Shown piece after piece: positions 26,801 through 34,648 of a stretch of 64,000 nucleotides of DNA (positions within the stretch are counted from its first letter, which is position 1; every line of letters begins with the position of its first letter). The position numbers and the translations under genes were made by a program. The stretch covers positions 186,001 through 250,000 of the forward strand of contig NZ_JABMKZ010000004.1 in assembly GCF_013204855.1 (NCBI RefSeq), in the 5' to 3' direction. The notes under the pieces were generated by a model. It made no database searches. It had not been told where the DNA came from and saw only the letters and a program-made list of their open reading frames with translations. This DNA comes from Paenibacillus alba. GTDB lineage: Bacteria; Bacillota; Bacilli; Paenibacillales; NBRC-103111.

Positions 26801-26982
26801 CCTGCGATTATGCATCCTTTTGGTCTTGGGAACTGGCAAAATGGTAAAAAACATGCAATTATGCATCCTTTAGAGGCCTTTTTGCGATTCCAGGATGGAA
26901 AATTCTAAAAAGCCTGCATAATCGCAGGCTTTCTCTGTTTTCAGACGATTTGATCGAAAATGCCTGCATTTTCGCAGGTTTT
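26801..26982. repeat. Palindromic repeat element, copy A
   Basis: An element of about 182 bp with four related units: CCTGCGATTATGCA (26801), CATGCAATTATGCATCC (26852), the hairpin AGCCTGC-ATAATC-GCAGGCT (26911-26930) and the hairpin CCTGC-ATTTTC-GCAGG (26963-26978). Unit 1 is the exact reverse complement of 26915-26928, so the element can also fold as one long stem. Copy B at 39581-39760 has the same unit order and nearly the same spacing. It holds no credible gene. Confidence 0.8.
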
Positions 26983-26985
26983 TCT

Positions 26986-27167
26986 GAGTAGGTGAGCCAT
27001 TACCTTGCCAATATGGTCGCTGGCATTCGCTTTCCCAACGCGTGCGAGCCTTGGCGCGCATTTTAGCGCCTGCTTATGGCGTCGCTCAAAGCTACAGATC
27101 GCTTTGGGACTACCCCTTTTACAGTTTGTTCGATAACATTCGTAGAAAGTAGCAACTCTGTTAAGCA
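26986..27167. other. Gene-poor stretch, nothing recognised
   Basis: Between repeat copy A and the ORF remnant at 27168 I see no credible reading frame with a ribosome binding site, no terminator and no regulatory motif. It contains a few direct and inverted GCGC-type words (around 27040-27075) that do not form a clear structure. Confidence 0.5.
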
Positions 27168-27356
27168 TCACTTATTGCTTTGGGGTTTATGCTTTCTAAT
27201 ATACTCGTCAACCTCAGCCCAAATTATATAACCTATTCCTACAAAAAGGGAAAATTTGCTCAGTGTTAATGGATAGTCACCAACAGAATAAAGCATATTT
27301 TGAAATAATTCTGGGCTCCAAGAGCTAACATTTGAGCCAAATATCGCTGCACAATT
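27168..27356 (-). pseudogene. Remnant of a small membrane protein gene
   Basis: An open frame on the minus strand, without a usable start codon at its 5' end, reads FGSNVSSWSPELFQN, then a hydrophobic helix (LSKFSLFVGIGYIIWAEV), and ends DEYIRKHKPQSNK before TGA. The composition looks like real protein with one membrane helix. An internal ATG would give only 42 residues and has no ribosome binding site. It lies downstream of the riboswitch-controlled gene on the same strand and could be its former neighbour. Family unknown. Confidence 0.4.
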
Positions 27357-27386
27357 TCACTAACTACATAAGCATAAAGTTCAACA

Positions 27387-27683
27387 TTACTCGACTCCGT
27401 CCGGGAAGTGTTTCTCATGATGTTTGTCGCCCTTGTGCCTCAGATCATCGATCGTTTGCACGAGTGTTGAGACAATTTGTTCTTTCATCTGTCTTACTGT
27501 TTCGTAGAACGCAACTTCTTGCTCTCCGATAGGTCTAATACCAGCTATAGCTTGTGCGGCGACCAGTTTGCGGTGATTATCTTCGAAATCTTCTAATGAC
27601 TTAATCACGTGTTTCGCATAAAGGGTAATATCCTTGTTCTTAGCGGGAATATCAAGCTCCAATTTTTCGATTCGATTGATCAT
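27387..27683 (-). CDS. Small protein of unknown function under c-di-AMP riboswitch control
   Basis: 98 residues from the ATG at 27683, which has AGAGAGG nine bases upstream; another in-frame ATG at 27692 lies directly against that site. The sequence is helical and soluble: INRIEKLELDIPAKNKDIT, a central segment rich in Gln and Glu (about 40-80), and a His/Lys-rich end (KGDKHHEKHFPDG). No known domain is recognised. A ydaO-type aptamer ends about ten bases before its ribosome binding site, so translation is probably controlled by cyclic di-AMP. This suggests a role in osmotic, potassium or cell-wall homeostasis, but nothing in the protein itself shows it. Confidence 0.75.
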   Translation of the reverse strand: MINRIEKLELDIPAKNKDITLYAKHVIKSLEDFEDNHRKLVAAQAIAGIRPIGEQEVAFYETVRQMKEQIVSTLVQTIDDLRHKGDKHHEKHFPDGVE

Positions 27684-27699
27684 GGCGGTCATCCTCTCT

Positions 27700-27857
27700 C
27701 ATTCTACGCTTACGAGGTTAGCTGTCGGATTCGGGCAGCGAGATTGCCCTACCCCCATTGCAAACAATTGCAAGTGGGATTCACCCCTTACGATCACCAT
27801 ATTGTGTAATGGCTGCGTCTTTGGTTCCCCCGTTCCTTATCAGAATTCAGCGATTAT
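27700..27857 (-). ncRNA. ydaO/yuaA riboswitch (cyclic di-AMP sensor)
   Basis: Read on the minus strand, the segments come in the order and spacing of the ydaO aptamer: ATCGCTGAATTCTG at the 5' end, GGAACGGGGGAACCA, then GGGGTGAATCCC, GTAGGGCA, TGCCCGAATCCGACAG, and CTAACCTCGTAAGCG at the 3' end. P1 can form between CGCT and AGCG. The aptamer is about 158 nt. No terminator lies between it and the gene; the ribosome binding site follows within ten bases, which points to translational rather than transcriptional control. The known ligand of this class is c-di-AMP, which usually turns expression off. Confidence 0.93.
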
Positions 27858-28132
27858 GGAACAATATTTAGTTGATGAATTGAATACTACGCTCTCTTGC
27901 AGATAATGTAAAATGAGATATGAAATGAAAATGACGACAATACGTTGAGAAAATCAAATCGGAAACGTATTCATACCCGTATTCCTTTCACTACCTTGAA
28001 TTTCATCTGGAATTCTCTGCCTTTCTTAACTGCTGAGATAACACAGTAAATAAATTTAAATTTAACCTGGTAAAGAAAGCGCTACTAGTTGCGGATATAA
28101 TTAATACGTACGCATGAGAGCGACCTGTCTGC
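27858..28132. other. Intergenic stretch between riboswitch and bioC
   Basis: It must hold the promoter of the riboswitch transcript on the minus strand (a TACATT at about 27,910 is a possible -10). No gene, terminator or other motif was found, including none for the biotin operon that ends at 28133. Confidence 0.45.
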
Positions 28133-28993
28133 CTAACTATCTACCGATACTTGGATAAAAAGAAGATCATAGCTGGCAGCAACGCCTCCCGGCACGCTGA
28201 ACTTAGCCTCGTATTCTTTATACATGCTGGCGAACAGGCGTCGAGAGCTGAGACCCTCTCTAGCAACAGCTTCGGAAGTGCTTGCTCCCATCCCTTTTAC
28301 GGAAAGAAGAAAGTCTCTTGCTGAAGCGTACTTTTCTATTCGAATCGCCCGTTCATTTTGGATACTTGAAAATCCTGATTCAGCGAGCAAGCTATTCCAC
28401 TCGGCTGGCGTACGAAACGTTAGTCCATGCCGCTGAGGCTCCATTCCTTCAGCTCGATAAACTTCATCAAATGCCTTATGCAGCTCGCAAAATGTGTCAG
28501 GCCCAAATGTCGTGAATATTAGGAGGCCTCCAGCACGAAGCAATCGCCGAAGTTGACCTAGTGTTTGCCTAGGATTGCTCAGCCATTGAAAGCAGGCGTT
28601 GGAAACGATGAGATCAAACGAGGCCTTCGGAGCATTAGGCGCCCACACCTCAACATCAGCATTAAGAAAGCGTAAACGATCCATTGTGTTGGTGCCTGTA
28701 ATTTTTGCTGCAGATGATTGAACACGTTGCTGAGCCAATGTAATCATTGCGGGTGCGATATCAAGTGCAGTAATACTCGCACTAGGCCATTCTTTTAGTA
28801 GAATTTCAGTCAAAGTTCCCGTACCACAGCCAATTTCAAGGATGCTCTGTCTGTCCCTGATATCTTTCTTCTTCATCCCAATGAATGAGCTTGCAAGCTG
28901 GTCTGACATTATACGCTGAACATGAGCGTGAGCGTCATATGAATTGGCACTTCGGTTAAATTGACGTTGAATCTCACTTATCCTACTGTTCAT
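28133..28993 (-). CDS. bioC: Malonyl-ACP O-methyltransferase BioC
   Basis: A 286-residue SAM-dependent methyltransferase. Motif I is ILEIGCGTGTLTE (about 50-62), followed by ITALDIAPAMI and the post-II segment FDLIVSNACFQWL, all typical of BioC; the N-terminal IQRQFNRSANSYDAHAHVQ also matches. It methylates malonyl-ACP to start pimelate synthesis by the fatty-acid pathway. It is the last gene of the biotin operon and overlaps the hydrolase gene by 11 bases. GAGGAGATGG precedes the ATG. Confidence 0.95.
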   Translation of the reverse strand: MNSRISEIQRQFNRSANSYDAHAHVQRIMSDQLASSFIGMKKKDIRDRQSILEIGCGTGTLTEILLKEWPSASITALDIAPAMITLAQQRVQSSAAKITGTNTMDRLRFLNADVEVWAPNAPKASFDLIVSNACFQWLSNPRQTLGQLRRLLRAGGLLIFTTFGPDTFCELHKAFDEVYRAEGMEPQRHGLTFRTPAEWNSLLAESGFSSIQNERAIRIEKYASARDFLLSVKGMGASTSEAVAREGLSSRRLFASMYKEYEAKFSVPGGVAASYDLLFIQVSVDS

Positions 28994-29729
28994 GCCACCA
29001 TCTCCTCAGTTCATCAGCTATATACTCTTCTCTTCCCAAGAACGGAACATGCCCACAGGCATGTATGGGAAATAACTTTGCTTTAGGTAATTGGGCCATA
29101 AGCTCCAATCCAGCCCCGTAAGGACAAATCTGATCCTCCGTTCCGTGGACAAGAAGAACCGGATAATTGATGTTCTGCAGTTGAGACAAGATTTCCTCAC
29201 TTCGCAAAATCTGAAGACCCGCGATTAGCGCTGGGGTTGTCCAGCTGCCGATTAGGGGAAGGCTTTCTCCCCGTTTGGCCGCCCATTCAGCCTTCGTAAA
29301 CATAAGTTGTCGGAACTTTGATTCAACGGCCAGTCGATCCTGTACGACCCCTGCCATCATTTTCCTGACGTAGGCATCTCCCCAACCACGGTCAATCTCT
29401 TCTTTGGAGCGAGTAAAACGAGCCGTTGCTGCGAACAATACAAGACCATCAGCAAACCCTTTGGCCGCTAGTCTCAGCGCCAGCAAGGCGCCAAGCGACC
29501 AACCTGCGATTAACAGCGGACCGTGTAAAGCCCTAGCCCTAAGATAATTCACAGCTGTTTCCGTCTGGAGCAGCATTTTCTCTGGCGTTTCGGCCTCCCT
29601 GTAATCTACGGAAAGATGTTGATATTCCGGCAGTAACAACCGAAGCCGATCGAAAACCGCATCTGGCATGCTCCATCCGCTCAGCCACAAGATCGTGCTG
29701 CTTGACTCTCGATGAATCATCGAATTCAT
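28983..29729 (-). CDS. BioH-type alpha/beta hydrolase (pimeloyl-ACP methyl ester esterase)
   Basis: A 248-residue alpha/beta hydrolase. Nucleophile Ser in GWSLGALLAL (about residue 78), acid Asp in HGTEDQICP, and His in CGHVPF near the C-terminus make a full triad. Its place between bioF and bioC, with overlaps at both ends, indicates that it removes the methyl group from pimeloyl-ACP methyl ester, the role of BioH. Sequence alone does not separate it from other BioH-like families, so the symbol is left open. Confidence 0.85.
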   Translation of the reverse strand: MNSMIHRESSSTILWLSGWSMPDAVFDRLRLLLPEYQHLSVDYREAETPEKMLLQTETAVNYLRARALHGPLLIAGWSLGALLALRLAAKGFADGLVLFAATARFTRSKEEIDRGWGDAYVRKMMAGVVQDRLAVESKFRQLMFTKAEWAAKRGESLPLIGSWTTPALIAGLQILRSEEILSQLQNINYPVLLVHGTEDQICPYGAGLELMAQLPKAKLFPIHACGHVPFLGREEYIADELRRWWHEQ

Positions 29730-30904
29730 GGACGAAGCACCCCTAATTGAAGCCCCACATTGCGAATCAGCAGGGCAGCATCGGTCAGTTCCTTATCGGT
29801 ATGTGCAGTTGACAAGGAGAAGCGAATTCGCGCTGTAGAATCAGGCACAGTAGGTGGACGGATGGCAACCGCTGCAATCCCTTCCACTTCAAGTGCTTTA
29901 CTGAACCTAAGGGCTCTATCGTTATCTCCTACGATCAGTGGCACTATAGGAGAGCTGCCGGTACCGATATGAAACCCGGCGTCGCGAAGCGAGGACCGAA
30001 ATAATCGGCTTGCTGCCTGAAGCCTTTCTCGGCGCCAATGCTCCTCTTGTACCAAACTTAACGCCTTGCTTATACCAGTTATGAGCGATGGAGGCAGCGC
30101 AGTTGAATAGATGAGCGGTCTAGCCTTGTTCACCAACCATCGAATGAGCGTGCGGCTTCCACAAATATAAGCGCCGTAGAGACCAAACGATTTGCTGAAT
30201 GTTCCCATATGAATATCGACATCATTTTTCAGCTCTAGTTCATGGCACAGTCCCTCGCCTCGCCTCCCGTAAATCCCCCCGCTATGTGCCTCATCCACCA
30301 TCAGCATCGCTCCGTACTCGCGCTTGAGCGCAACAAGTTCTCGCAATGGCGCCTGAACGCCATCCATGGAGAAAACAGCATCTGTAACGATCAGCTTACG
30401 GCGTTTATCACGGTATTTATGTAATAATGAACGCAAATGTTCCATATCATTATGACGGTAGCGGGCATGCTCCGCACGGCTTAATACGATGCCGTCTACA
30501 ATGCTCGCATGGTTCAACTGATCGCTGAAAACAACATCGCCTCGGCTTACTAGAGCACTAATTACACCAGAATTAGCCATATATCCATTGGCAAAAACTA
30601 GGGCAGATTCGCAGTTTTGCCAATCGGCCAGCGCTTCTTCAAGACGACCATAAGGCAGCAGGTTGCCTGTCACATGGCGCGAAGCGCCTGAGCCAGCACC
30701 TTCCGTGAGCAGCGCTTCGCGCATCACTTCAAATATGGCAGGATGTTGGGAAAGTCCAAGGTAGTCATTGGAGGACATGTTGAGTAATCTTCGTTCTCCG
30801 CGCCCCGTATAGCCAGGAAATCCGGAGACCCGGCTGTCTGCACGCAAGGTACGCTCCAACGAGGCATCAGCCAATCGTTCAAGTTCTTTTTCCATCCAAT
30901 TCAT
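29726..30904 (-). CDS. bioF: 8-amino-7-oxononanoate synthase BioF
   Basis: A 392-residue PLP enzyme that condenses pimeloyl-ACP with alanine. Visible features: NDYLGLSQHP, GAGSGASRHVTGN, the substrate loop with DQLNHASIVDG, DEAHSGGIYG, and the PLP lysine in GTFSKSFGLYGAYI. I placed the start at the ATG at 30904 (MNWMEKEL), with AAGGCGG eight bases before it; an upstream in-frame ATG at 30928 overlaps bioB and has no ribosome binding site. It overlaps the hydrolase gene by four bases. Confidence 0.95.
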   Translation of the reverse strand: MNWMEKELERLADASLERTLRADSRVSGFPGYTGRGERRLLNMSSNDYLGLSQHPAIFEVMREALLTEGAGSGASRHVTGNLLPYGRLEEALADWQNCESALVFANGYMANSGVISALVSRGDVVFSDQLNHASIVDGIVLSRAEHARYRHNDMEHLRSLLHKYRDKRRKLIVTDAVFSMDGVQAPLRELVALKREYGAMLMVDEAHSGGIYGRRGEGLCHELELKNDVDIHMGTFSKSFGLYGAYICGSRTLIRWLVNKARPLIYSTALPPSLITGISKALSLVQEEHWRRERLQAASRLFRSSLRDAGFHIGTGSSPIVPLIVGDNDRALRFSKALEVEGIAAVAIRPPTVPDSTARIRFSLSTAHTDKELTDAALLIRNVGLQLGVLRP

Positions 30905-30917
30905 GGTGTGCACCGCC

Positions 30918-31925
30918 TTAAAGGGCATTTATTTCAATCTCAAAGCCCAAATCTTCAATCATTTGATAATCAGCAGATATCTCTTGGCCTGCTGTCGTTA
31001 AATAATCACCAACAAAAAGTGAATTTGCGGCGAACAGTGACAAAGGCTGCAGTGTCCGGAGGTTGACTTCACGACCACCTGCGACGCGAATTTCTTTTGA
31101 CGGGCAAATGAAACGAAACAGAGCTAGCACTTTCAAAGCTTTCATGGACGGCGTGCGGCCGGCATGTTCTAGAGGTGTTCCCGGTATCGCATTCAGGAAA
31201 TTAATCGGGATCGAATCGCTATCCAGTTCACGGAGTGCATAGGCCATTTCAATAATTTCTTGATTGGTCTCGCCCATGCCAATAATGACACCAGAGCACG
31301 GGGACATGCCATGTGTCTTTACTTTCTCGACGGTTTCCACACGTTGATCATAGGTATGGGTCGTCGTGATAGCTGGGTAGTTGGCTTTACTGGTGTTCAA
31401 ATTGTGGTTGTATCGATGTACGCCAGCTTCAGCAAGACGTTTGGCTTGATCGTCATTGAGAATGCCCAGACATGCGCAAATTTTCAGCGGCATAGTTTGA
31501 CGAATCTCTCTAACCGCATCCACCACTTGATTAAGTTCCTTGTCTGTCGGTCCTTTCCCGGCCGCTACAATGCAATAGGTTCCGGCTTTGCGTGCCAAAG
31601 CTTCACGTGCACCTGCAAGCAATGTGTCTTTATCAAGCAGGGTGTATTTTGGAACCGGAGCCGTCGAAACGATCGATTGCGAGCAGTAGCCGCAGTCCTC
31701 GGGGCATAGGCCGCTTTTGGCGTTGATGATCATATTCAGCTTCACTTTTTTACCGTAAAAATGTTTTCTCACCTTAAACGCAGCCTGCATGAGCAGCAGT
31801 ACCTCATCATTATCGGCTTCCAGCACGGCGAGCCCTTCCTCTAAGGATAAGCATTCCCCTTGCAATGCTTTCTCGGCAAGCGATTGCCATTCCAATTTCA
31901 CTGCATTTGTTTTCATCTCCATCAT
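30918..31925 (-). CDS. bioB: Biotin synthase BioB
   Basis: A 335-residue radical-SAM enzyme that inserts sulfur into dethiobiotin. The radical-SAM cysteines lie in CPEDCGYCSQS (about 69-79), following NAKSGL. The conserved YNHNLNTS and the RVAGGREVNLR segments with ligands of the auxiliary iron-sulfur cluster are present. Length is normal. It overlaps bioD by four bases. Confidence 0.97.
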   Translation of the reverse strand: MMEMKTNAVKLEWQSLAEKALQGECLSLEEGLAVLEADNDEVLLLMQAAFKVRKHFYGKKVKLNMIINAKSGLCPEDCGYCSQSIVSTAPVPKYTLLDKDTLLAGAREALARKAGTYCIVAAGKGPTDKELNQVVDAVREIRQTMPLKICACLGILNDDQAKRLAEAGVHRYNHNLNTSKANYPAITTTHTYDQRVETVEKVKTHGMSPCSGVIIGMGETNQEIIEMAYALRELDSDSIPINFLNAIPGTPLEHAGRTPSMKALKVLALFRFICPSKEIRVAGGREVNLRTLQPLSLFAANSLFVGDYLTTAGQEISADYQMIEDLGFEIEINAL

Positions 31926-32668
31926 CCTCCCATTGCTTGAACTGCTAATGCCTCTCTGATAGGCGCGAATTGTATTGTTTTTCGTACGGTATGTATCAAC
32001 GTCTCGGAAGTCGCTTCGGTGTGCAACCGAGGAAACCGACCAAGAACCTTAAGACCGCTGTATTGTTCAATTAGTTGGGCATTCGTGGCAACACTTGGAT
32101 CTTTATGCAGCTCCGTTAATTCACCATCATTCAGTATGACGCCAATTATGGGGATACCGCGATGCCGAAGGAATGAAGCAGTCAGAAGTGTGTGGTTAAT
32201 TGTCCCGAGACTAGATCGGGCTACAAGTAGTGCAGGTATTCGAAGCTCCGAAATGAAGTCCGCCATGAGCGTGTCATCAGTCAGTGGTACAGCAACGCCG
32301 CCCGCTCCTTCAATGAGCAGTGCCTCATAACGTGTAGTGAGCAGTTCACCAGAGGCGATTAGCTCCTCCAGCGTAAGAGTCACTCCAGCTTGCTTGGCGG
32401 CAAGCAACGGCGTAAGTGGAGCTTCAAATGTAAACGGCGCGATGGCCTCGGGCCGTTCATTGATTCCTGTGCTTTTCAGCAGTCGCTCTGCATCGGTGAG
32501 CCCGCTTCCAAGAGGTGCACCGGTCTGAATCGGCTTCCAGACGCCTGCATTCAGCCCTTCAGCGCGAAGCATAGCGGTAATGGCTGCCGTGACAACCGTC
32601 TTCCCAACACCAGTGTCCGTACCTGTCACAAATAATCCTCGGATTGGTTCAGCTTTCACTTTGTTCAT
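31922..32668 (-). CDS. bioD: Dethiobiotin synthetase BioD
   Basis: A 248-residue ATP-dependent carboxylase of the P-loop family. Walker A-like GTDTGVGKTVVTAAI (about 16-30), the substrate motif WKPIQTG, and LLIEGAGGVAVPL are all present. It converts diaminopelargonic acid and CO2 to dethiobiotin. It overlaps bioA upstream and bioB downstream by four bases each. Confidence 0.96.
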   Translation of the reverse strand: MNKVKAEPIRGLFVTGTDTGVGKTVVTAAITAMLRAEGLNAGVWKPIQTGAPLGSGLTDAERLLKSTGINERPEAIAPFTFEAPLTPLLAAKQAGVTLTLEELIASGELLTTRYEALLIEGAGGVAVPLTDDTLMADFISELRIPALLVARSSLGTINHTLLTASFLRHRGIPIIGVILNDGELTELHKDPSVATNAQLIEQYSGLKVLGRFPRLHTEATSETLIHTVRKTIQFAPIREALAVQAMGG

Positions 32669-34026
32669 GCAACTGAGCCACCTTCGGTGACGCTAATTAT
32701 CGATTCTGCCAAAATATTTATCATGGCTTCCAGCTCAGCTTCACTGCTGGCAAGCGGAGGGATGAAGACAATCACATTGCCGAGCGGTCTCGTCAGCATA
32801 CCAAGTTCTCTGGCTCGCAGACTCGTACGAACGCCGATTTGTTCTGCCCAATCGTATGGCTCACGGGAAACCTTATCTCGTACGAGCTCGATTCCGATCA
32901 TCAGTCCCTTTTGCCGGATTTCACCGACATGTGGACGGTGTCTAAGCGCTGCAAGCTTTTGCTCGACGAATGCTGCTTTTACTCGTACTCCTTCTAGCAT
33001 GTTGCGCTCTTCAAACAGTTTCAAGCTGGCCAAAGCAACGGCACAGCCAAGCGGGTTCCCTGTGTAGGAATGACCATGGAAAAAAGTTTTCTGCTCGTCG
33101 TAATCGGCATAAAACGCTTCATACACCACATCAGACGCAAGCGTAGCTGCCACAGGCAAATAGCCGCCGGTCAGCCCTTTCCCTACCACCATCAAATCTG
33201 GTGAAACCTCTTCTAAATCACAAGCGAACATAGCTCCCGTCCGGCCAAACCCAGTTGCCACTTCGTCAGCAATGAGCAGCACGCCATACTTGCGGCACAT
33301 GGCTGCCATCTGGCGCAAACACCCAGGCGGCATGACAATAATGCCACTTGCCCCTTGGACAATCGGCTCCACAATGAGCGCCGCAATCTCATCCGCCCGC
33401 GTTTCGAGCAAATTATGCAGTGCAGCAAGCGTGGCTTCCAGTGCTTTCGTCTCACCGCCTTCATGGCGATATGCGTAGGGATATGGAATGACGTGCGAAG
33501 GAAACAACATCGGACGGAAAACGTCATGATACAAAGGAATTGCACCGACACTGACCGCGCCAATTGTATCTCCGTGGTACGCTTGATTCATCGTGATAAA
33601 ACTCGTTTTACCTGCTACCCCCTTGTTTTTCCAGTATTGAAACGCCATTTTGATCGCGATCTCGACACCGGTTGCCCCTGAATCAGAGTAAAACACTTTG
33701 TTTAATCCGACCGGAGTGATTGCCACCAGCTTCTCTGCAAGCTCAATTGCAGGTATATTGGCCATTCCAAGAAGAGTCGAATGAGCTACAAGACCTAACT
33801 GTTCCGTAATCGCCTGATTCAGCTCCGGCACGTTGTGTCCATGTACGTTGAGCCAGACTGATGAGAAACCATCGTAATAAGCGCGTCCTTGCACGTCATA
33901 CAGTTTAATGCCTTCACCGCGTTCAATAATAAGCGGATCAGAGTTATTGTAGTCTTTCATTTGAGTAAAAGGATGCCATAAGTGATTCTTATTCATGACA
34001 GCAAGCCTTTGGTAATCCGTAATCAC
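32665..34026 (-). CDS. bioA: Adenosylmethionine-8-amino-7-oxononanoate aminotransferase BioA
   Basis: A 453-residue class III PLP aminotransferase using SAM as amino donor. Motifs: HLWHPFTQMKDY at the N-terminus, DGFSSVWLNVHGH, YSDSGATGVEIAIKMAFQYW, ADEVATGFGRTG, and the PLP lysine in VVGKGLTGGYLP. It is the first gene of the operon. The start is GTG at 34026 with AAAGGATGG upstream; an internal ATG eleven codons later is possible. The BirA-type operator lies 27 bases upstream. Confidence 0.96.
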   Translation of the reverse strand: MITDYQRLAVMNKNHLWHPFTQMKDYNNSDPLIIERGEGIKLYDVQGRAYYDGFSSVWLNVHGHNVPELNQAITEQLGLVAHSTLLGMANIPAIELAEKLVAITPVGLNKVFYSDSGATGVEIAIKMAFQYWKNKGVAGKTSFITMNQAYHGDTIGAVSVGAIPLYHDVFRPMLFPSHVIPYPYAYRHEGGETKALEATLAALHNLLETRADEIAALIVEPIVQGASGIIVMPPGCLRQMAAMCRKYGVLLIADEVATGFGRTGAMFACDLEEVSPDLMVVGKGLTGGYLPVAATLASDVVYEAFYADYDEQKTFFHGHSYTGNPLGCAVALASLKLFEERNMLEGVRVKAAFVEQKLAALRHRPHVGEIRQKGLMIGIELVRDKVSREPYDWAEQIGVRTSLRARELGMLTRPLGNVIVFIPPLASSEAELEAMINILAESIISVTEGGSVA

Positions 34027-34052
34027 AAAATATCACCATCCTTTATTTGTTT

Positions 34053-34089
34053 AATTGTTAACCAAATTAATTTATTTAAGTTGACAATT
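34053..34089 (-). promoter_or_regulatory. BirA-type biotin operator
   Basis: AATTGTTAAC (34053-34062) and GTTGACAATT (34080-34089) form an inverted repeat with one mismatch and a 17-bp AT-rich spacer, the form of Firmicute BirA operators. It lies directly upstream of bioA and its distal arm contains TTGTCA on the minus strand, a good -35, so binding would block transcription when biotin is plentiful. Confidence 0.85.
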
Positions 34090-34211
34090 GGATGTGGTCA
34101 TTTTAGCAGACTGGGAGCCACTCTGTAAAGCGAATTCAAATGAAAAATTGGATTTTAGCACCATCATAATCTAAATTTCAAGTCATTTAATCGGATGTGT
34201 GCGCTTGCAGG

Positions 34212-34241
34212 AAATAGAAAAAAGGCTGCACTCAGCAGCCT
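34212..34241 (-). terminator. Terminator after csaA
   Basis: AGGCTGC (34223-34229) pairs with GCAGCCT (34235-34241); on the minus strand TTTTTTCTATTTC follows. It lies about 45 bases after the csaA stop. Confidence 0.75.
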
Positions 34242-34287
34242 CTAAGTAAGCTATTTTCGCTGTAGCGGCATCCTTTTGCACTCCTAA

Positions 34288-34617
34288 TTAGGCAATTGGT
34301 GTGCCATTTGCAACCCTTACGTCTGGTTGCAAGAGAACAACGTCGCCTTCGCCAGGAACCCCACCCAGCACTAATACTTCAGATTTAAATCCAGCAATGC
34401 GTTTAGGTGGAAAGTTTACAATGGCTACAACCTGTCTGCCCAGTAATTGTTCTGGATTGTATCTTTCAGTTATTTGTGCTGAAGAAGATTTAATTCCCAA
34501 ACTACCAAAATCAATCGCTAACTTCATAGCGGGCTGCCTCGCTTCTAGAAACGGATCAGCTTTAACAATGGTGCCAATTCGAATATCTAACGCAGTAAAA
34601 TCTTCATAGTTTGCCAT
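34288..34617 (-). CDS. csaA: CsaA-like tRNA-binding domain protein
   Basis: A 109-residue OB-fold protein with the tRNA-binding domain typical of Csa[18 protein letters not shown], then [20 protein letters not shown] and SEVLVLGG. The length equals that of CsaA of Bacillus, a dimeric protein with chaperone-like and secretion-related activity. GGAGGAAAT precedes the ATG. It follows the phosphotransferase-like gene by 31 bases on the same strand and may share its transcript. Confidence 0.9.
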   Translation of the reverse strand: MANYEDFTALDIRIGTIVKADPFLEARQPAMKLAIDFGSLGIKSSSAQITERYNPEQLLGRQVVAIVNFPPKRIAGFKSEVLVLGGVPGEGDVVLLQPDVRVANGTPIA

Positions 34618-34648
34618 ATTTCCTCCAAAATCTACCCATATTTATAGT

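Noticed and set aside
26801..26982. CRISPR-like array considered for the recurring CCTGC..GCAGG units.
   Set aside because: Only four imperfect units with alternating orientation and unequal spacing, no cas genes, and a second copy with the same linkers; this is a structured repeat, not spacers.
26684..27171. Several short open frames across repeat copy A.
   Set aside because: They are built from the palindromic units, lack ribosome binding sites, and are not preserved between the two copies of the element.
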